The notes: generated from the sequence alone by a model not told the origin. Shown: positions 8,030 through 15,967, counted from the first letter of the stretch. The stretch: 64,000 bases of DNA from Micromonospora siamensis (GCF_900090305.1 NZ_LT607751.1:3720001-3784000), one strand, 5' to 3'. Numbers and translations: made by a program.

Positions 8030-8869
8030 TCAACCCCACACCGCCGCCACCGCCGCACCCACCACACCCGCCTGCGCGAACCCCGCCCGCGCCGCACCCG
8101 CCCGCCGCCCCTGATCCAGCACGTTACGACCGATCGCCGCCCGCGCCGCCCGGTCCGGCCGCACCACCACCACCCGCGCACCCGCCGCCCGCAACCCCGC
8201 CACCTGCGCCGACAACCTCGGCATCGGCCCGAACGACGACGACGCCGGCGCCACCACGACCACCCGATCCGCACCAGCCGCCAGATCCGCGTTCACCAAC
8301 GACCGCACCCCACCGTCGACGTACCGCCGCCCACCGATCGTCACCGGCGGCCACACCCCCGGCACCGCGCAACTGGCCCCCACCGCATCCACCAACGACA
8401 CCCCACTGCCGGCGTCGAACACCACGAACTCACCCGAGGACGCCTCCACCGCCGTCACCAACAGCCGGCCCGCCGGCCACCCCGAACCCGGCAACCGGGC
8501 CGCGATCACCGCCCGCCGCACCTCCTCCGGCTCCGTCCGCGCCGCCAACGCCAACGCCCCGATCCGCGCCCGCGCCCGCCGCTCGTCCCGCGTCCACGAC
8601 CCCGCCCACACCAACCGCGCCACCTGCGCCACCCCGAACCGGGCACTCACCTCACCCGATCCCGACCCACCGGCCCGCTCCGCGTCGTACCACCGCGACG
8701 CCGGCTCACCCGAACGCAACTGCGCCCCCACCACCGACCCCGCCGACGTGCCCACCACCACGTCCGCCGCGTCCAGCGACACCCCCCGCTGCGCCAACCC
8801 GGCGATCAGCCCCCACTCCCAGGCCACCCCGGTCACCCCACCGCCGCCCAGCACCAACGCACGCGTCAC
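8030..8869 (-). CDS. Patatin-like phospholipase
   Basis: 279-aa patatin-domain protein. The glycine-rich oxyanion loop LGGGGVTG (residues 7-14), nucleophile GTSAG (Ser near 44) and the catalytic Asp in VDGGV (near 187) are all present, so a Ser-Asp dyad acyl hydrolase is expected. I prefer GTG 8869, giving the usual MTRALVLGGGG start; GTG 8878 is possible but lies only three bases from the ribosome site. It is divergent from the SDR gene. The lipid substrate is unknown. Confidence 0.85.
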   Translation of the reverse strand: MTRALVLGGGGVTGVAWEWGLIAGLAQRGVSLDAADVVVGTSAGSVVGAQLRSGEPASRWYDAERAGGSGSGEVSARFGVAQVARLVWAGSWTRDERRARARIGALALAARTEPEEVRRAVIAARLPGSGWPAGRLLVTAVEASSGEFVVFDAGSGVSLVDAVGASCAVPGVWPPVTIGGRRYVDGGVRSLVNADLAAGADRVVVVAPASSSFGPMPRLSAQVAGLRAAGARVVVVRPDRAARAAIGRNVLDQGRRAGAARAGFAQAGVVGAAVAAVWG

Positions 8870-8944
8870 ACCGACCACCCTCTCCCACCGTCAGTGTCCG
8901 AAACGGTAGCGTCACCGCTGAACACCGCACGGGGGAGAGGCACA

Positions 8945-9673
8945 TTGAGCCCGGTCACCGTCATCACCGGCGCCAGCCGCGGCATCGGCGCCGCCACCGC
9001 CCGCCGGCTCGCCCACGCCGGCCACGACCTCGTCCTCGGCTACCGCACCGACCACGCCGCCGCGGCCACCGTCCTGGCCGCCGTGCACGCCACCGGCCGC
9101 CGCGCCGTCACCGTCGCCGCAGACACCACCGACCCCGACCACGTCGCCCGCCTCTTCACCGCCGCCGACGACCTCGGCCCCCTCACCGGCCTGGTCAACA
9201 ACGCCGGCGTCACCAGCCCGATCGGCCCCTTCACCGACCTCACCCACACCGACCTGCGCCACGTCGTCGACGTCAACCTCATCGGGTACGTCCTCTGCGC
9301 CCAACACGCCGTCCGCCGGATGACCACCGGCGCCGCCATCGTCAACATCTCCTCCGCCGCCGCCACCCTCGGCAGCCCGGGGGAGTACATCCACTACGCC
9401 GCCGTCAAGGCCGCCACCGACACCCTCACCGTCGGTCTCGCCAAGGAACTCGCCCCCCGCGGCATCCGCGTCAACGCCGTCGCACCCGGCATCGTCCGCA
9501 CCGACATCCACGCCACCTCCGGCGTACCCGACCGCGCCGACTCCGCCGCCGCCCGCATCCCACTCGGCCGCGCCGGCGAACCCGACGAGGTCGCCGCCGC
9601 CATCGCGTGGCTGCTCGGCCCCGACGCCTCGTACACCACCGGCACCGTGCTGCGCGTCGCCGGCGGCCTCTGA
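8945..9673 (+). CDS. Short-chain dehydrogenase/reductase
   Basis: 242-aa classical SDR. The cofactor motif is TGASRGIG (residues 7-14), with NNAG near residue 88 and the active site Ser plus Y-x-x-x-K (HYAAVKAA, about residues 151-158). The start is TTG 8945, four bases after a strong GGGGGAGAGG; there is no ATG that fits. It resembles FabG-type reductases, but it is a lone gene with no fatty-acid context, so the substrate is unknown. A U-tailed terminator follows at once. Confidence 0.88.
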   Translation: MSPVTVITGASRGIGAATARRLAHAGHDLVLGYRTDHAAAATVLAAVHATGRRAVTVAADTTDPDHVARLFTAADDLGPLTGLVNNAGVTSPIGPFTDLTHTDLRHVVDVNLIGYVLCAQHAVRRMTTGAAIVNISSAAATLGSPGEYIHYAAVKAATDTLTVGLAKELAPRGIRVNAVAPGIVRTDIHATSGVPDRADSAAARIPLGRAGEPDEVAAAIAWLLGPDASYTTGTVLRVAGGL

Positions 9674-9681
9674 GCACGCAC

Positions 9682-9716
9682 AAAAAAGGGGGACGCCGGA
9701 GCGCCCCCCTTTTTTT
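9682..9716 (+). terminator. Rho-independent terminator with U tail
   Basis: A-tract, then a stem GGGGGaCGC / GCGcCCCCC around CGGA, then seven T. It is nearly symmetrical, so it can serve the SDR gene and the minus-strand MFS operon that ends at 9729. It is the only classical U-tailed terminator I noticed in the window. Confidence 0.85.
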
Positions 9717-9728
9717 CGCCCTGCCCGC

Positions 9729-9857
9729 TCAGTGGGTGAACAGCTTCGCCGCCGTGATCAGCGTCTGCACCACCCCGTAACCCAGCAGCAACCCGACCAC
9801 CAGCCACGACACCCACAACCGGACCGTCTGGCCGCCCCGGGACACCTCGTCGTTCAT
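9729..9857 (-). CDS. MFS transporter small subunit (42 aa)
   Basis: 42-aa membrane peptide with one helix (VRLWVSWLVVGLLLGYGVVQTLI) and a charged N-terminus MNDEVSRGG. Its ATG overlaps the stop of the OFA transporter as ATGA (9854-9857), which implies translational coupling. Small one-helix partners of this kind are annotated next to OFA-family MFS genes in many actinobacteria. Because of its length it is easily missed. Its function is presumed to be assembly or stability of the transporter. Confidence 0.75.
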   Translation of the reverse strand: MNDEVSRGGQTVRLWVSWLVVGLLLGYGVVQTLITAAKLFTH

Positions 9858-11275
9858 CGCGTACCGCTCCTCTCCGCCGCCACCGGCTCCGAACCCGTAC
9901 CGTCACCCCGACCACCGGTCGGCTCGTGGAACCGCTCCGGCACCGGCCGCACCAGCAGGTTCGCCACGAACCCCACCGCCAGCACGCCCACCATCGTGAA
10001 CAACGCCGGCCGGTACGCCGACGCCGTCAACGTGCCCGGCTTGCCCTGCGCGTCGAGGAACGCGTTCACGATCAGCGGCCCGGCCACCCCGGCCGCCGAC
10101 CACGCCGTCAGCAACCGCCCGTGGATCGCGCCCACCTGGTACGTGCCGAACAGGTCCCGCAGGTACGCCGGGACCGTCGCGAACCCGCCACCGTAGAAGG
10201 AGATGATCACGCACGCCAGCAGCACGAACAGCGCCGTCGCGGTCTGCCCGAACAACGCCAGCAACGTGTACAGCACCATCCCGACGCCCAGGTACACCAC
10301 GTAGATCGGCTTACGACCGATCGCGTCCGACGTCGAGGACCACACGAACCGGCCCGCCATGTTGAACAGCGACAGCAGACCCACGAACCCACCGGCCGCC
10401 GCCACCGTCACCGCCGACGTCCGACCGTCCCGGAAGAAGTCCTGGATCATCGGACTGGCCTGCTCCAGGATGCCGATCCCGGCGGTCACGTTGCAGAACA
10501 GCACCACCCACAGCAGCCAGAACGACCGGGTCCGCAGCGCGTTCGCCGCCGACACGTTCGCCGTGGTCACCATCGGCTTCGCCGCCACCCGCGACGGGTC
10601 GAACCCGGCCGGCTTCCAGTCCGGGGCCGGCACCCGCACGTTGAACACCCCGAACATCATGACCACGAAGTAGCCGAGACCCAACGTCACGAACAGCCAC
10701 ACCAGCGCACTGCCCGACGCCACCGAACCCGCGTTCGACGGGTCGTAGGCCGGGTCGTAGAACGACAGCAGCTGCCGGGACAGGGGAGAGGCCACCATCG
10801 CCCCACCACCGAAACCCATGATCGCCAGCCCGGTCGCCAGACCCGGCCGGTCCGGGAACCACTTGATCAACGTGGAGACGGGGGAGATGTACCCGATCCC
10901 CAGGCCGATCCCGCCGAGCAGCCCGTACCCGAGGTAGAGCAGCCACAACTGCTTCGTGGCGATGCCCAGCGAACCCACCAGGAAACCGGTCGCCCAGAAA
11001 CACGCCGACACGAACATCGCCTTGCGCGGCCCGTTGGCCTCCACCCAGGTGCCCGCCACCGCGGCCGACAACCCGAGCATCACGATCGCGATGCTGAAGA
11101 TGATCCCCACCGCCGTCTGGCTGGCGTCGAAGTGGGCGATCAGGGAGTTCTTGTACACGCTGGTCGCGTACACCTGCCCGATGCACAGGTGGATGGCCAA
11201 CGCCGCCGGCGGGATCAGCCAGCGACTGTAGCCGGGCGGCGCGACGGTGTGCCGCCGATCGAGCGCGGAAAGCAT
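9854..11275 (-). CDS. OFA-family MFS transporter (oxalate/formate antiporter-like)
   Basis: 473-aa, 12-helix major facilitator. The first helix region (AALAIHLCIGQVYATSVYKNSL) and the loop GWVE/WVEANGPRKAM resemble the oxalate:formate antiporter family; other members carry monocarboxylates. Helices alternate along the whole length with no break. The downstream 42-aa gene is coupled by ATGA overlap. A formate dehydrogenase lies 45 kb away, but nothing here links the two. The substrate is therefore a family-level guess. Confidence 0.85.
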   Translation of the reverse strand: MLSALDRRHTVAPPGYSRWLIPPAALAIHLCIGQVYATSVYKNSLIAHFDASQTAVGIIFSIAIVMLGLSAAVAGTWVEANGPRKAMFVSACFWATGFLVGSLGIATKQLWLLYLGYGLLGGIGLGIGYISPVSTLIKWFPDRPGLATGLAIMGFGGGAMVASPLSRQLLSFYDPAYDPSNAGSVASGSALVWLFVTLGLGYFVVMMFGVFNVRVPAPDWKPAGFDPSRVAAKPMVTTANVSAANALRTRSFWLLWVVLFCNVTAGIGILEQASPMIQDFFRDGRTSAVTVAAAGGFVGLLSLFNMAGRFVWSSTSDAIGRKPIYVVYLGVGMVLYTLLALFGQTATALFVLLACVIISFYGGGFATVPAYLRDLFGTYQVGAIHGRLLTAWSAAGVAGPLIVNAFLDAQGKPGTLTASAYRPALFTMVGVLAVGFVANLLVRPVPERFHEPTGGRGDGTGSEPVAAERSGTR

Positions 11276-11477
11276 CAGGCTGCTTCCTCTCCGGAGATGC
11301 GAGATTCGTTCCCGGCTTCATGCCCGCTTCGATGGGCACCGCCAAACCTCGTCAGCGCCCGACGGTCCGAAAAATGAGCCGAACGGCAATCCCACGACCA
11401 CCGCCGGCACCGAGCGTCACACCGATCCCACACGCCGGCATCATTCCCACCTCCTGGCCGGCGGATAGCATGTGTCG

Positions 11478-11915
11478 ATGCCTGACCCGCCGGCGACCGG
11501 CCCCCGACGCTCCCGATGCGTCTATCCCGGCACGTTCGACCCGTTCACGGCCGGCCACCGGGACCTCGTCGACCGGTCCCGGCGCCTGTTCGACCACGTG
11601 ACGGTGCTGGTCGCGGTGAACGCCGGCAAGCAACCCACCAGGACCGGCGAGCAGCGCGCGCGGGAGATCCGGGCCGCGTTGCCAGCGGACTGGCGGAACG
11701 TCACGGTGGTGGCGTGGAGCGGACTGACCGCGGACTACTGCCGTCTGCACGCAGCCACGGCGATCGTCCGGGGCGTACGCAACGCGTCGGACGCGGAGCA
11801 CGAGAGCCGGCTGGCGGCCATGAACGAGACGCTCGGCGTCCCGACGGTGTTCCTGCCGGCCCGCCCGGAACTGGCGACGGTTTCCTCGACCGCCGTGCGG
11901 GCGACGGCGACCTAG
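11478..11915 (+). CDS. CoaD-like cytidylyltransferase-fold adenylyltransferase
   Basis: 145 aa with the nucleotidyltransferase signature YPGTFDPFTAGHRDLV (T/HxGH) near residues 17-32, plus RGVRNASDAEHES and a C-terminal SSTAV, the same order as phosphopantetheine adenylyltransferase CoaD (usually about 160 aa). An actinobacterium would normally keep its housekeeping coaD elsewhere near rsmD, so this is probably a paralogue; NMN adenylyltransferase activity is an alternative given the NadR-like neighbour. ATG 11478 follows TAGCAT (11466-11471) by six bases, suggesting a leaderless message. It converges on the NadR-like gene with dif between them. Confidence 0.7.
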   Translation: MPDPPATGPRRSRCVYPGTFDPFTAGHRDLVDRSRRLFDHVTVLVAVNAGKQPTRTGEQRAREIRAALPADWRNVTVVAWSGLTADYCRLHAATAIVRGVRNASDAEHESRLAAMNETLGVPTVFLPARPELATVSSTAVRATAT

Positions 11916-11947
11916 GCGCGTTTCCCCTCGTCAGCACGCCCAGGCGC

Positions 11948-11975
11948 GGATTCGATAATGCACATTATGTCAAGT
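11948..11975 (+). other. dif: Chromosomal dif site (XerC/XerD dimer-resolution site)
   Basis: 28-bp site: left arm GGATTCGATAA (11948-11958), centre TGCACA, right arm TTATGTCAAGT (11965-11975). The core GATAATgcACATTATGTCAAGT agrees with the actinobacterial dif consensus as I remember it (GATAATVNACATTATGTCAAGT); only the outer left arm differs. It lies in the 80-bp gap between two convergent genes, and composition flips nearby. This marks the probable replication terminus. Confidence 0.85.
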
Positions 11976-11995
11976 AGGCCGGTTCCGGCCCTCCC

Positions 11996-12559
11996 TCACG
12001 CCGGATCCTCGGCCCAGCGGCGCAGGTCCCACTCGACCAGGTCGGCGCGCTCCGCCACGGTGCCCGGCGGCACCGGCACGAGCAGGTGGCCGTGCTCGGC
12101 GTACACCTGCTCGTGCACCCGCGCGAAGGCCAGCGACTCCGGGTAGCCGATCCGGCGGGCCGCGGTCGGCGTGACGAAGCCGATCGGCTCGACCAGGAAC
12201 ACCCGACGGTCGTAGACCGCCTCCCGGCGGATCCGGAGCAGCTCGGCGGCGAGCTCCGGGGTCACCCGCCGGCCCAGGTGCCGGGCCAGCGCCAGGGTGC
12301 ACAGCGGCGAACGGTCGTAGAGCTGCGTACCTCCCGACCCGGCCGCGCGTTGGCGGCGGCATTGCTCCCGGGCGACCAGGTCGACGAAGTCGCCCTCCTG
12401 CCAGGGCTCGGGACAGCCCTGGCGCTGGCGGCGGGCGATCACGTCCGTGGCCGCCTCGGCGACGACCAGGTGCCCCCGCCGCGCCAGCAGCTGCGCCAGG
12501 CTGGTCTTGCCGGCGCCCGGTGCTCCGGTGAGGACGTACCGACGGGTGTGGTCGATCAT
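11996..12559 (-). CDS. NadR/Ttd14-like P-loop ATPase or kinase (AAA_28)
   Basis: 187-aa P-loop protein. Walker A is LTGAPGAGKTSL (about residues 9-20), and YDRSPLCTLALA near residues 85-96 resembles the DRS/Walker-B region of the AAA_28 family that includes the ribosylnicotinamide kinase domain of NadR. It starts at ATG 12559 behind GGGGAGAG. The start region faces the recombinase promoter. Its convergent neighbour is a CoaD-like adenylyltransferase, the other activity of NadR, so a role in nicotinamide or pantetheine nucleotide metabolism is possible. It sits between dif and the recombinase. Confidence 0.7.
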   Translation of the reverse strand: MIDHTRRYVLTGAPGAGKTSLAQLLARRGHLVVAEAATDVIARRQRQGCPEPWQEGDFVDLVAREQCRRQRAAGSGGTQLYDRSPLCTLALARHLGRRVTPELAAELLRIRREAVYDRRVFLVEPIGFVTPTAARRIGYPESLAFARVHEQVYAEHGHLLVPVPPGTVAERADLVEWDLRRWAEDPA

Positions 12560-12606
12560 GCGCCCACTCTCCCCGACCGGTCGGCGGTCATGGATCCCCC
12601 GCCCGG

Positions 12607-12651
12607 TCGACCGGAACCCGAAAATCATGCATAATATCCCTTATGCATGAC
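12607..12651 (+). promoter_or_regulatory. Recombinase promoter inside a large perfect palindrome
   Basis: -35 TCGACC (12607-12612), 17-bp spacer, -10 CATAAT (12630-12635), and start codon 7 bases later, so the message is leaderless. A perfect 10-6-10 palindrome, arms TCATGCATAA and TTATGCATGA around TATCCC (12625-12650), covers the -10 box and start codon. The inner CATAA-N6-TTATG has the spacing of a dif site. It can be read as an autoregulatory operator or as a recombination site. Confidence 0.6.
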
Positions 12652-13653
12652 AAAGCGGACGAATCGGTACGGTGCCTGATCGAGGAGTTCCTGACCGCCC
12701 GCGCCACCCGCAAGCCCTCCCCGCACACCCTGGCGGCTTACCGGCGGGACCTCACCATCGTGGCCTGCCTGATCGCCGACGACGGGGCCACTCCCCTCCC
12801 CCTCGACGACCTCCCGGTCGGCGCCCTCTCCCCCCGGGTGATGCGCGCGGCGTTCGCCCGGTTCGCCGCTCCCCGAGCCGCCGCGTCCGTGCACCGCGCC
12901 TGGTCCACCTGGAACAGTTTCTTCGCCTTCCTGGTCGCAGAGGGGGTCGTGGCCGGCAATCCGATGCCCGCCGTGGGGCGCCCCCGGGCCCCGCTCCCCC
13001 AGCCCAAGCCGCTGCGGGGTGAGGACACCCCGGAGGAGCTGCTGGCCGCGGTGGCTCGGGAACAGGGCCGCCAGCGCGACCCCTGGCCGGAGCGGGACCT
13101 GGTGGTGCTGGCGTTGGCGCTGTGCGCCGGGTTGCGGCTGTCGGAGCTGCTCGCGCTGCGGGTCGGGTCGCTGGCCGGCCGGGCCGGTGAGCGGCGGGTC
13201 GACGTGTCCGGCAAGGGTGGCCGGCCACGGACGGTGCCGATCGAGGCGGGGGTCGACCGGGTGCTGGAGGGCTATCTGGACAGCCGGCGGCGGCGTTTCG
13301 GGGGGCGCAGTGTCCGGCCGGAGTCGCCGTTGCTGGTGGACCGGCAGGGCGAGCCGCTGCGCCGTGGTGGTCTGCAGTATCTGGTGGAGTCGTGCTACCG
13401 GCGGGCCGGGGTGGGCGACCGCGTGCCGCGGGGGGCGCGGCTGCACGCGTTGCGGCACACGTTCGCGACCCGGCTGGCGGAGGACGGGGCGAGCGCGGCG
13501 GAGATCATGCGGTTGCTGGGGCACGCGTCGTTGGCGTCGTCGCAGACGTACATCGAGGTGACGGCGGGTCAGCAGCGGGCGGCGGTGCGGTCCAACCGGA
13601 CGAACGCGGCGGTGGCGGCGCTGGCGGGTGGGGTCGTGCCGGAGCGGGGCTAG
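12643..13653 (+). CDS. Tyrosine recombinase beside dif (Xer/integrase family)
   Basis: 336 aa: an N-terminal SAM-like core-binding domain (about 1-110) and a C-terminal catalytic domain. All catalytic residues are present: Arg165 (CAGLRLSELL), Lys191 (GKGGRPRTVPI), His268 and Arg271 (LHALRHTFATRL), His294 (LLGHAS) and nucleophile Tyr303 (QTYIEV). It resembles XerC/XerD but is somewhat longer. It may be a third Xer-like enzyme, a terminus-specific recombinase or a domesticated integrase; no phage genes are near. The distance to dif is only 0.7 kb, unusual for xer genes. The first third is C-rich and the rest G-rich on this strand. Confidence 0.85.
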   Translation: MHDKADESVRCLIEEFLTARATRKPSPHTLAAYRRDLTIVACLIADDGATPLPLDDLPVGALSPRVMRAAFARFAAPRAAASVHRAWSTWNSFFAFLVAEGVVAGNPMPAVGRPRAPLPQPKPLRGEDTPEELLAAVAREQGRQRDPWPERDLVVLALALCAGLRLSELLALRVGSLAGRAGERRVDVSGKGGRPRTVPIEAGVDRVLEGYLDSRRRRFGGRSVRPESPLLVDRQGEPLRRGGLQYLVESCYRRAGVGDRVPRGARLHALRHTFATRLAEDGASAAEIMRLLGHASLASSQTYIEVTAGQQRAAVRSNRTNAAVAALAGGVVPERG

Positions 13654-13663
13654 CGGGGGTGGC

Positions 13664-13752
13664 TAGGCTGGGTGGGACTGCGACTGGCGGCACCGGGGAT
13701 GGGATCGACCATCGGGGAGCTCGTCGCGGGGGTCGACCGCCTGGGCCTCCGC
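13664..13752 (+). ncRNA. ZTP (pfl) riboswitch controlling folD
   Basis: A -10 box TAGGCT (13664-13669) is followed by the pfl motif in order: GACTGGCG (13682-13689), GGGATCGACCATCGGGGAGC (13701-13720), then CCGCCTGGGC (13737-13746), which are the conserved segments of the ZTP/ZMP-sensing RNA. The aptamer ends just before the ribosome site of folD, so translational control is likely. ZTP accumulates when 10-formyl-tetrahydrofolate runs short, which fits folD. Confidence 0.85.
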
Positions 13753-13766
13753 GCGCGAGGTGAGCC

Positions 13767-14645
13767 ATGTCTTCGACGGGTACGACGGCGCGGGTCCTTT
13801 CCGGTGGGCCGGTGGCCGAGCGGATCCTTTCCGAGGTGGCCGAGGGTGTTTCCGGGCTGCGGGCGGTGGGGGTGACGCCGGCGCTGGCGACGGTGCTGGT
13901 GGGTGACGACGACGCGAGCGCGGGTTACATCCGGATCAAGCAACGGCAGGCGGCGGAGTTGGGGTTCGCGTCGCCGCACGTGCGGCTGTCGGGGTCGGCG
14001 TCGCAGGCGGATCTGCACGCGGTGTTGGCGGACTTCAACGCCGACCGGGGTGTGCACGGGGTGTTGGTGCAGTATCCGGTTCCGGGGCAGCTGGACTACG
14101 ACCGGGCGTTGCAGGTGCTGGATCCGGACAAGGACGTGGACGGTCTGCATCCGGTGAACATGGGCCGGTTGGCGTTGGGGTTGCCGGGTCCCCTGCCGTG
14201 TACGCCGGCGGGGATCGAGGCGTTGCTGGCGTTCCATCAGGTGCCGGTGGCGGGTCGTGAGGTGGTCGTCCTGGGACGGGGTGCGACGTTGGGTCGGCCG
14301 TTGGCGATGTTGCTGGCGCAGAAGCGGCCGACGGCGAACGCGGCGGTGACGGTGGTGCACACCGGGGTGGCGGACTGGCCGAGGTACACGCGGCGGGCGG
14401 AGATCCTGGTGGCGGCGGCGGGGGTGCCGGGGATCGTGCGGCCGGAGCATGTGCGTCCGGGTGCGGTGGTGGTCGGTGGTGGGGTGCGGTACGAGGGGCG
14501 CCGGTTGCTGCCGGATGTGGACGAGTCGTGTGCCGAGGTGGCGGGGGCGATCACGCCGCGGGTCGGTGGGGTGGGTCCGACGACGGTGGCGATGTTGTTC
14601 CGTAACGCGTTGGAGGCTGCCCGGCGGTCGACGGGGGTGGCCTGA
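13767..14645 (+). CDS. folD: Bifunctional methylene-THF dehydrogenase/cyclohydrolase
   Basis: 292-aa FolD, interconverting 5,10-methylene-, methenyl- and 10-formyl-tetrahydrofolate with NADP. Seen are the catalytic Y-x-x-x-K (GYIRIKQRQAAELG, about residues 51-64), VQYPVPGQLD, DPDKDVDGLHPVN, PCTPAGI and the Rossmann loop LGRGATLGRP. That last segment differs from the common GRSNIVGKP but keeps the glycines. C-terminal GGVGPTTVAMLFRN is intact. It sits behind a ZTP riboswitch. Codons are G-ending, unlike most of the window, matching the local strand bias. Confidence 0.95.
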   Translation: MSSTGTTARVLSGGPVAERILSEVAEGVSGLRAVGVTPALATVLVGDDDASAGYIRIKQRQAAELGFASPHVRLSGSASQADLHAVLADFNADRGVHGVLVQYPVPGQLDYDRALQVLDPDKDVDGLHPVNMGRLALGLPGPLPCTPAGIEALLAFHQVPVAGREVVVLGRGATLGRPLAMLLAQKRPTANAAVTVVHTGVADWPRYTRRAEILVAAAGVPGIVRPEHVRPGAVVVGGGVRYEGRRLLPDVDESCAEVAGAITPRVGGVGPTTVAMLFRNALEAARRSTGVA

Positions 14646-14646
14646 G

Positions 14647-15029
14647 TCAGTTCGGCCGGGCGAGCCAGGTGGAGAGCCAGTCGAAGGCGGGGTCTTCCAT
14701 GGCCTGCCAGGTGGGGCCGTTGTGGCCGCCGCCGGGCAGGTAGGTGGTGGTGACGGTCAGGGGTGGGTGGGCGAGGCGGGTGAGGGTGCGGGCGTCGTTG
14801 GCGCTGTCGTGGTCGGCGCGGCCGGTGGCGAGGTAGAGGGCGACGGGCGGGGCGGGTAGGTGGCGTAGTCGCCAGGCGTCAGGGCGAGGGCCTGGGTGAG
14901 CAGCACGGCGGCGGGGCGGAACAGCAGCCGGGCGCGGTGGTGGCGGTGCCAGCCGGCGGCGGTGCCGGTGGCGGCGGCTGCGGTGGCGATCGCGGTGAGG
15001 ATCAGCAGCGGTACGCCGGTCAGTGTCAT
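14647..15029 (-). pseudogene. Internally deleted esterase with N-terminal membrane segments
   Basis: The first about 50 codons (MTLTGVPLLILTAIATAAAA..., ending VLLTQALAL) look like the membrane N-terminus of a secreted or anchored alpha/beta-hydrolase. The last 75 codons, in a different frame, read PPVALYLATGRADH..., TYLPGGGHNGPTWQAMEDPAFDWLS and end in ARPN, the C-terminal part of the same esterase type with its catalytic His. The central part with the nucleophile is missing and the two pieces are out of frame near 14880. This looks like a simple internal deletion. A ribosome site AGGGGAG survives before ATG 15029. Confidence 0.7.
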
Positions 15030-15152
15030 GACGGGCACTCCCCTCGTCCTGCCAACGCTGCCACGGGTGGCGGGTCGGGTGGGGAGGTTCGGTGAGTTGT
15101 GCCGCCCGGGGGTGGGTCGATGGTGGCGCGGTGGGCTGGGAGGTTGCTGGGT

Positions 15153-15932
15153 TCAGCCGAGGTCGACCAGGAGGGGGCGGTGGTCGGAGATGGTGGACAG
15201 GGGGGTGTCGACGGCGGTGACCGGTGGGAGTCGGTGCAGGTCGTGGCGGTCGGCGAGGATGTGGTCGAGTTGGACGCGGGGTGCGGCGGCGGGGTAGGTG
15301 GGGCGGCGGCCCAGGGGGCGCCAGCCGGAGAGGAGTCGGGCGGCGCCGGCGGGGAGGTTGAGGTCGCCGAGGAGGATGCGGGGTGCGGGCAGGGCGCGCA
15401 GGGCGCGGACGACCTGGCGGAGTTGGTGGGCGTTCCAGCCGGGGACGAAGGACAGGTGGGTGGCGGCGACGGTGATCGGGCCGTGGGGGGTGGCGAGGAC
15501 GGCGGCGAGGACGACGCGGGGTTCGTCGCGGAGCAGGATGAGGCCGCCGCCGGGGCCGGGTACGTAGATGGGTGAGCGTACGGGTGCGGGGCGTAGGCGG
15601 GTGACCTGCCAGGTGCGTACGGGGTGGCGGCTGATCAGGCCGATGCCGTAGCAGGGTTCGCCGTGGCCGTCGTCGTCGTGGCGGAGGGGGCGGAACTGTT
15701 CGCCGGGGGTGCCGACGACGGCGGCGGCGAAGCGGTGTTCGGGGGCGTGCAGGGCGCGGGCGGCGATGGCGGTGAGGTCGAGGTTGCCGCTGCGGCTCTG
15801 GTCGCGGTCGACTTCCTGGAGGGCGAGGACGTCGGCGTCGAGGGCGGTGACGGCGGCGGTGAGCCGGTCGGGGTCGACGAGGCCGTCGGTGAGGGATCTG
15901 CCGTGCAGCAGGTTGAAGGTGGCCAGGCGCAC
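15153..15932 (-). CDS. Endonuclease/exonuclease/phosphatase-family protein
   Basis: 259-aa metal-dependent phosphodiesterase fold. Motifs in order: LATFNLLHG (residues 3-11), LQEVD with the metal Glu (about 38-42), THLSF, GDLN (about 194-197), QLDHIL and the final SDHRPL with the catalytic His. The set is complete, so a hydrolase on DNA, RNA, a phospholipid head group or a small phosphodiester is expected. No signal peptide is seen. Neighbours give no substrate clue. Confidence 0.85.
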   Translation of the reverse strand: MRLATFNLLHGRSLTDGLVDPDRLTAAVTALDADVLALQEVDRDQSRSGNLDLTAIAARALHAPEHRFAAAVVGTPGEQFRPLRHDDDGHGEPCYGIGLISRHPVRTWQVTRLRPAPVRSPIYVPGPGGGLILLRDEPRVVLAAVLATPHGPITVAATHLSFVPGWNAHQLRQVVRALRALPAPRILLGDLNLPAGAARLLSGWRPLGRRPTYPAAAPRVQLDHILADRHDLHRLPPVTAVDTPLSTISDHRPLLVDLG

Positions 15933-15967
15933 CTCTGCACCCTACGTGGCCGTGGCAGGGTTGCCGG

